A stretch of DNA of 36,992 nucleotides from an uncultured Dorea sp. (GTDB lineage Bacteria > Bacillota > Clostridia > Lachnospirales > Lachnospiraceae), in contig CAKRCL010000010.1 in NCBI GenBank assembly GCA_934307335.1, forward strand, positions 1 through 36,992, read 5' to 3'. Position numbers and translations under genes: made by a program. Of the stretch, positions 32,693-36,992 are shown in pieces. Under the pieces are notes generated by a model. The model had not been told where the DNA came from. It saw only the letters and a program-made list of their open reading frames with translations, and made no database searches. Position 1 is the stretch's first letter, and every line of letters begins with the position of its first letter.

Positions 32693-34048
32693 ATGCGCAA
32701 AAAATTTAACTGCATGAAATTACGGACCCGATTTCTCTTAATTTTACTTTTGTCTCTGATAATTTCTGCTACTATATTCGAATTACTATGGCTAAATAAA
32801 TGGACGCTTGTCAACTGGACTGGAAATTTTGAAATCCTCCAATCCCAGTTAGATAATACAAATTTTTGGACAGATTTGGAAAATACCGCTAAAAACCTAA
32901 CACTTCCGGAATCTTCAGATGAGAAAAATATAGAAAAAAATTTAAAACCTCTTTTCGCTCTGGCAGACAAATATACAAGCATTTATCTTTATAATCCCAA
33001 AGATGGTGCATATCTTGCAGGACAATATGCAAAAATCATGGATGAGAAACATTCCGGATTCCGAACATTTTTTGATCTTGGATATCGGTTGACAGACGGA
33101 GAGGGGGAAGATTTCAGGCAGGTCTATCTGGATTTTCAAAATACAACTGCAGAAGTAGTGATTGTAAATTATCAACGGGCTCTCTTTATTTACCCGTATA
33201 TGTTTTTTTCTCTACTACTTAGTGTACTTATATTTCTCGGAATTGTCCTTTACTTTATGAACTTGAAAATGCGAGAAGTTCTATCTTTGGAACAAGAAAT
33301 CCTATTGATGTCTTCCGGAGATCTGACTCATCCTGTTCCACAGTACAGCAAGGACGAAATTGGAATTCTTGCAGATGAACTGAACCATCTTCGCGTTTCC
33401 TTAAATGAAAATATTGTAAGAGAACAAGAAAGCCGCAAAGCAAATCAAGATCTGATTACTGCACTTTCTCATGATCTTCGAACACCGCTCACCATTCTGA
33501 CCGGATATCTGGAAGTACTAAAATTAGGACGTACTCCTGAAAAACAGGAGGACTATCTGGAACGTTGCCTCAAAAAAGCTTCCGATATCAAAGAATTGAC
33601 AAATCAGATGTTCAGCTATGCCCTTGTCTTTGAAGAACAAGAAACTCCTGATTTTTCCTGGCTTTCTACCGATTACATTTTCCAATGCATTCAGGAAAAC
33701 TGTGATTTTATCAGCCTTGCAGGATTTATACCGGACTTACAAAAGCCCGATGTAGCTGGGATTCTCTTAAGTGATAAGACTATGATTAAACGTATTTTTA
33801 CAAATCTGTTCTCAAATATTTTAAAATATGGAGATAAAGGAACTGCAGTCAAGATACGTAGCTCTATCCGCAGGCAACGTTTTACTCTCACTGTATCCAA
33901 TGCTATAAAACAGGAACATACGGATGTCGGAAGCAGTAATATAGGGCTTCGAAATGTGCAACGGATGATGCAGCTTATGGAAGGAGAAATGTTACTTGCC
34001 AAAAAAGAGAATAGCTTTCAAGTTATACTGTGGTTTCCGCTCAGATAG
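32693..34048 (+). CDS. Membrane sensor histidine kinase
   Basis: This 451-residue protein has a first membrane helix (about 12-32), an extracellular sensor of about 130 residues (33-163), a second helix (165-189), a HAMP-like segment (EILLMSSGDLTHPVPQYSKDEIGILADELN), the H-box SHDLRTPL with phospho-acceptor His260, and an ATPase domain. The N-box is RIFTNLFSNILKYGDKG and the G-box is reduced to NIGLRNVQRMMQLMEG. The ATPase part lacks a clear DxGxG, so kinase strength is uncertain. It is encoded directly after the response regulator and presumably phosphorylates it. The extracellular sensor is not recognisable; envelope stress is a reasonable guess given the divergent glycosylation genes. Confidence 0.94.
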   Translation: MRKKFNCMKLRTRFLLILLLSLIISATIFELLWLNKWTLVNWTGNFEILQSQLDNTNFWTDLENTAKNLTLPESSDEKNIEKNLKPLFALADKYTSIYLYNPKDGAYLAGQYAKIMDEKHSGFRTFFDLGYRLTDGEGEDFRQVYLDFQNTTAEVVIVNYQRALFIYPYMFFSLLLSVLIFLGIVLYFMNLKMREVLSLEQEILLMSSGDLTHPVPQYSKDEIGILADELNHLRVSLNENIVREQESRKANQDLITALSHDLRTPLTILTGYLEVLKLGRTPEKQEDYLERCLKKASDIKELTNQMFSYALVFEEQETPDFSWLSTDYIFQCIQENCDFISLAGFIPDLQKPDVAGILLSDKTMIKRIFTNLFSNILKYGDKGTAVKIRSSIRRQRFTLTVSNAIKQEHTDVGSSNIGLRNVQRMMQLMEGEMLLAKKENSFQVILWFPLR

Positions 34049-34146
34049 CTTCGATAAGCAATAATTATAAATGCTTACAATATTATTTTATAATTCTTAT
34101 AAATAACCATGGTTTTTCATATTTTAAGTGAAATTACTATTGTTTT

Positions 34147-34174
34147 TTGTAATAAAATCTGCTTAACTTATAAG
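34147..34174 (+). promoter_or_regulatory. Probable purC promoter
   Basis: TTGTAA (34147-34152), a 16-base spacer and TATAAG (34169-34174) lie about 60 bases before the purC ATG. I see no purine riboswitch core in the leader. A PurR-type operator is not obvious. Confidence 0.4.
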
Positions 34175-34234
34175 TAGGTGATATAAAACACACCACAAAA
34201 ATCCTGAATAAAATGATAATAGTGAGGTATTAAG

Positions 34235-35098
34235 ATGAAACCAATCAAAGAAGGAAAAGTACGCGAAATCTACGATAACGGTGACAGCCTGATTATGGTT
34301 GCTACGGACCGCATCAGCTGTTTTGATGTGATTCTTAATAACGTCGTTACAAAAAAAGGAACCGTTCTGACTCAGATGTCCAAATTCTGGTTTAATCTGA
34401 CAAAAGATATCATTCCGAACCATATGATCTCTACAGACGTAAAAGATATGCCTGAATTTTTCCAGAAACCTGAATTCGACGGCAACAGCATGATGTGCCG
34501 TAAACTTGAGATGCTCCCGATCGAATGTATTGTTCGTGGTTATATTACAGGAAGCGGCTGGGCAAGCTATAAAGAAAATGGAACAGTATGTGGAATCAAA
34601 CTTCCGGAAGGATTAAAAGAATCTGACAAACTTCCTGAGCCAATCTACACACCTTCCACAAAGGCTGAGATTGGTGATCATGATGAAAATATTTCTTACG
34701 AGCAGAGTATTGCACACCTTGAGAAATATTTCCCTGGAAAAGGTGAAGAATATGCTCAGAAACTTCGCGATTATACAATCGCTCTTTATAAGAAATGTGC
34801 TGACTACGCATTAACACGTGGTATTATTATTGCTGATACAAAATTCGAATTTGGTCTTGATGAGAATGGCAACATGGTACTTGGTGATGAGATGCTCACA
34901 CCTGACAGTTCACGCTTCTGGCCAGCAGACGGTTATGAACCTGGACACGGTCAGCCATCTTTCGATAAACAGTTTGCTCGTGACTGGCTGAAAGCAAATC
35001 CGGATAATGACTGGACACTTCCAGACGAGATCGTTCAAAAAACAATCGACAAATACTTACAGAGTTACGAGATGTTAACCGGAGAAAAATTAGCTTAA
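34235..35098 (+). CDS. purC: Phosphoribosylaminoimidazole-succinocarboxamide synthase (SAICAR synthetase)
   Basis: This 287-residue protein starts with [33 protein letters not shown], the classical PurC opening (GKVRE-Y, then TDRIS-FD). [17 protein letters not shown] (about 97-113) and [29 protein letters not shown] (about 191-221) are the two family signatures. The enzyme joins CAIR and aspartate with ATP to make SAICAR in purine synthesis. It is of the roughly 290-residue type rather than the short 235-residue bacterial form. It stands alone here, with its own promoter and a terminator six bases after the stop, separate from any pur operon. Confidence 0.98.
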   Translation: [287 protein letters not shown]

Positions 35099-35101
35099 TA
35101 A

Positions 35102-35140
35102 AAAACTCTGACTGGATTTTATTCCAGCCAGAGTTTTTTT
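35102..35140. terminator. Bidirectional terminator between purC and the NSS transporter
   Basis: AAAACTCTGACTGGA (35102-35116) pairs with TCCAGCCAGAGTTTT with one mismatch, loop TTTTAT, followed by T7 on the plus strand and flanked by A-runs that serve the minus strand. It lies between convergent genes. Confidence 0.93.
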
Positions 35141-35164
35141 CTTTAAATTTTAAAGAAACTATTT

Positions 35165-36541
35165 TTACATAGAAATCCATCCAAATGCATTTGCTACAGA
35201 ACTTGCCAAAATAATCATGGCAAAAATCGGGCAGAGATATTTGATCATGACTACAAATATCTTCTTTCTGCGAAATGCCCCTTCCCCATGTCTGATTTCT
35301 TCTTCTATGCGGTCTATGCCAACTACTTTTGATACAAATATGCTTGTCATCATAGCTGCGATTGGCATCATTACTGAATTTGTCAGGAAATCAAAGAAAT
35401 CCAGGAACTGCATTCCAATGATTTTTACAAACGCCAACGGTCCATATCCAAGACAGGATAATGTTCCAAGGGCAATCATAATAATTCCGATTACGACTGT
35501 GGATTTTCTTCGGCTCCAGCCAATCTCATCTTCAAAAGTAGAAACTGCACTTTCTGTCAGCGCAATAGAACTTGTCACTGCTGCAAATAATACTAATAAG
35601 AAGAATAAAATTCCTACAACTGTTCCAAATCCCATATTTGCAAATACTTTTGGGATTGTAATGAACATCAGTGCCGGACCTGCCTGCAGTGTATCCGGGT
35701 CTCCTCCGGAAAATGCAAACACTGCCGGGATGATCATAAGTCCTGCCATAATTGCAATCGCTGTATCAAATACTTCTACATTTCTTGTAGAATCTTCAAT
35801 GGAACTGTCTTTTTTCATATAAGAACCAAATGTGATCAAAATACCCATAGCAATAGACAGGGAATAGAACATCTGTCCCATAGCCGCCACAACCGTCATC
35901 CATGAAAAATTCTTCAAATTCGGCACAAGGAAATATTTCACTCCTTCAATAGCACCTGGTCTTGTCACAGAATAAATAGCAATAATCACAGACAGAACGA
36001 CCAAAATCGGCATCATGAACTTTGAAACTCTTTCGATTCCATTTCTCACACCTGCATATATGATCGACAATGTGAACAAACAGAAAATTACAAAACAGAT
36101 TTCTGTCGATGTTCCATTTGAAATAAATTCAGAGAAATATCCATCTGCCGCCAGTTTTGTACCATCTCCCTTTACATACTCAATCAGATACTTGATAACC
36201 CAGCCTCCGATCACAGAATAATAAGGCACGATGAGCACTGGAATGATCGCATTGATCCATCCGCCAAAACTTAGCCATCCCGCTTTCTTTCCAAATGCTT
36301 TAAATGCTCCTACCGGACTTTTTCTTGTCATACGTCCTAAAGCTGATTCGGCAACAATCATTGTATAACCGAATGTCAATGCGAGCAGAATATAGATAAG
36401 AAGAAAGATTCCTCCTCCATACTTTGCTGCCAGATATGGGAATCTCCAGATATTCCCAAGTCCTACCGAGGCACCCGCTGCAGACAGTACAAAACCAATC
36501 TTCCCTGAAAAGGTGCTTCTTTTGTTCTTTTGTGTTTCCAT
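35165..36541 (-). CDS. Sodium:neurotransmitter symporter family (NSS/SNF) amino-acid transporter
   Basis: This 458-residue protein has about 11-12 membrane helices. The first helix contains the invariant NSS sequence GFVLSAAGASVGLGNIWRFPYLAAKYGGG (about 16-44), whose unwound AxxVGLGNxWRFP part binds sodium and substrate in LeuT/MhsT. Later helices carry FFLLVLFAAVTSSIALTESAVSTFED, the TM8-type sodium site region. It imports a neutral or aromatic amino acid with sodium; the exact substrate is not deducible. It has a weak SD and its own transcription unit ending at the terminator shared with purC. Confidence 0.96.
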   Translation of the reverse strand: METQKNKRSTFSGKIGFVLSAAGASVGLGNIWRFPYLAAKYGGGIFLLIYILLALTFGYTMIVAESALGRMTRKSPVGAFKAFGKKAGWLSFGGWINAIIPVLIVPYYSVIGGWVIKYLIEYVKGDGTKLAADGYFSEFISNGTSTEICFVIFCLFTLSIIYAGVRNGIERVSKFMMPILVVLSVIIAIYSVTRPGAIEGVKYFLVPNLKNFSWMTVVAAMGQMFYSLSIAMGILITFGSYMKKDSSIEDSTRNVEVFDTAIAIMAGLMIIPAVFAFSGGDPDTLQAGPALMFITIPKVFANMGFGTVVGILFFLLVLFAAVTSSIALTESAVSTFEDEIGWSRRKSTVVIGIIMIALGTLSCLGYGPLAFVKIIGMQFLDFFDFLTNSVMMPIAAMMTSIFVSKVVGIDRIEEEIRHGEGAFRRKKIFVVMIKYLCPIFAMIILASSVANAFGWISM

Positions 36542-36825
36542 TTCTCTTTTACCTCTGATTCGCTCTTATTACAAATCAGACTTTCCCTTTCTCACGCCCA
36601 AGATTTTTTGTATCTTGACTTTAAAATTAATAGCAGCAAGTCATAAATACGCGTCATACACTATATATTCTTTTCACTTTCTCAGCGATACCCATGTATT
36701 CTTGATTTATCATTTGCCACATTGATTCATTTTATCATATTTATATATGAAAGTCATTATTAAGGTTTGCTCTTTAACAATAAATTTGCGTCAAAAATTA
36801 TCGTTCACACTTTTTTCACAAATTA
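36542..36825. other. AT-rich intergenic region before the heat-shock promoter
   Basis: I see no supported gene here. A small perfect hairpin CAAGAT/ATCTTG lies at 36599-36617 upstream of the transporter start. The transporter promoter on the minus strand must lie in this stretch, but no convincing pair of hexamers stands out. Confidence 0.5.
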
Positions 36826-36868
36826 TTAGCACTCACCTCTTGACACTGCTAATAATAGGTGTTATATT
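36826..36868 (+). promoter_or_regulatory. Consensus sigma-A promoter overlapped by a CIRCE (HrcA) operator
   Basis: TTAGCACTC (36826-36834), nine bases, then CACTGCTAA (36844-36852) matches CIRCE (TTAGCACTC-N9-GAGTGCTAA) at 16 of 18 positions. It overlaps a near-perfect promoter: TTGACA 36840-36845, 17-base spacer, TATATT 36863-36868. An AAAGGAGG lies at 36880-36887 without an ATG behind it, and another AAAGG ends the window. The driven gene, outside the window, should be an HrcA-controlled chaperone or protease gene. Confidence 0.85.
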
Positions 36869-36992
36869 ACAGTTAGAACAAAGGAGGGAACAAAAAGAAA
36901 GATAAAGTTCCTGATCCGAAAGGTTCTGGCACACAACACATCGGAATTCTCCGACAGTGCTTAAATATATTTTATGAATGTCTTTTGAAAGG

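Noticed and set aside
34049..34234. Purine riboswitch or PurR box before purC
   Set aside because: No conserved purine-aptamer core or PurR box could be recognised; only a promoter-like pair is visible.

Overview
The window looks like a chromosomal segment of a low-to-moderate GC Gram-positive anaerobe, most likely a Lachnospiraceae-type Clostridium relative. The basis is strong GGAGG-type ribosome binding sites on almost every gene, a rubrerythrin, a CsbB/YfhO-type envelope glycosylation pair, a CIRCE-type heat-shock operator and the general protein style. No rRNA, tRNA, CRISPR array, integrase or complete insertion sequence was seen.

Region 1 (about 0.2-21.9 kb, all minus strand) is the unusual part: 18 tightly packed genes in two transcription units. 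The upstream unit (21687 down to 4823) encodes a VirD4/HerA-like protein with a degraded P-loop, two tiny two-TM membrane proteins, two divergent Hsp70s without the C-terminal lid, a protein ending in a GrpE-like beta domain, a beta/coiled-coil protein, an NrdG-like radical SAM activase, a long coiled-coil protein, a three-module CbxX/CfqX AAA+ ATPase, an RCC1-like propeller, a small unknown protein and a tandem-TIR/Sel1/helical-repeat protein. It ends at a strong terminator. The downstream unit (4605 down to 229) encodes a small helical protein, a putative HExxH metallopeptidase, an intact VirD4/TraG-like ATPase, a helical-repeat protein and a single-TM protein with 16-residue tandem repeats. 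Both units have the same 12-bp sequence 6-7 bp from a TATA-like hexamer, which suggests co-regulation. A 113-bp MITE-like element with a 5-bp target duplication sits just past the last gene.

My working reading is that region 1 is one machine: a membrane-anchored ATPase pair, a dedicated Hsp70/GrpE-like chaperone set, an AAA+ remodeller, scaffolds, a radical SAM modifying enzyme, and a TIR plus a protease as likely effectors. I know of no described system with this gene set. A conflict/defence role or a secretion-like role are both possible, and this is inference from domains and neighbourhood.

Region 2 (22.0-36.99 kb) is ordinary and more AT-rich. It holds two small mobile-element-type proteins, a broken cardiolipin-synthase-like PLD gene, rubrerythrin under a Fur/PerR-like box, a zinc alcohol dehydrogenase, a LacX-type aldose epimerase, a DtxR-family regulator, a small ferredoxin-fold-like protein, YfhO and its GT2 partner, an OmpR-type two-component system with direct TTAAG repeats in its promoter, purC, an NSS-family sodium symporter, and finally a CIRCE-overlapped promoter driving a gene that lies beyond the window.
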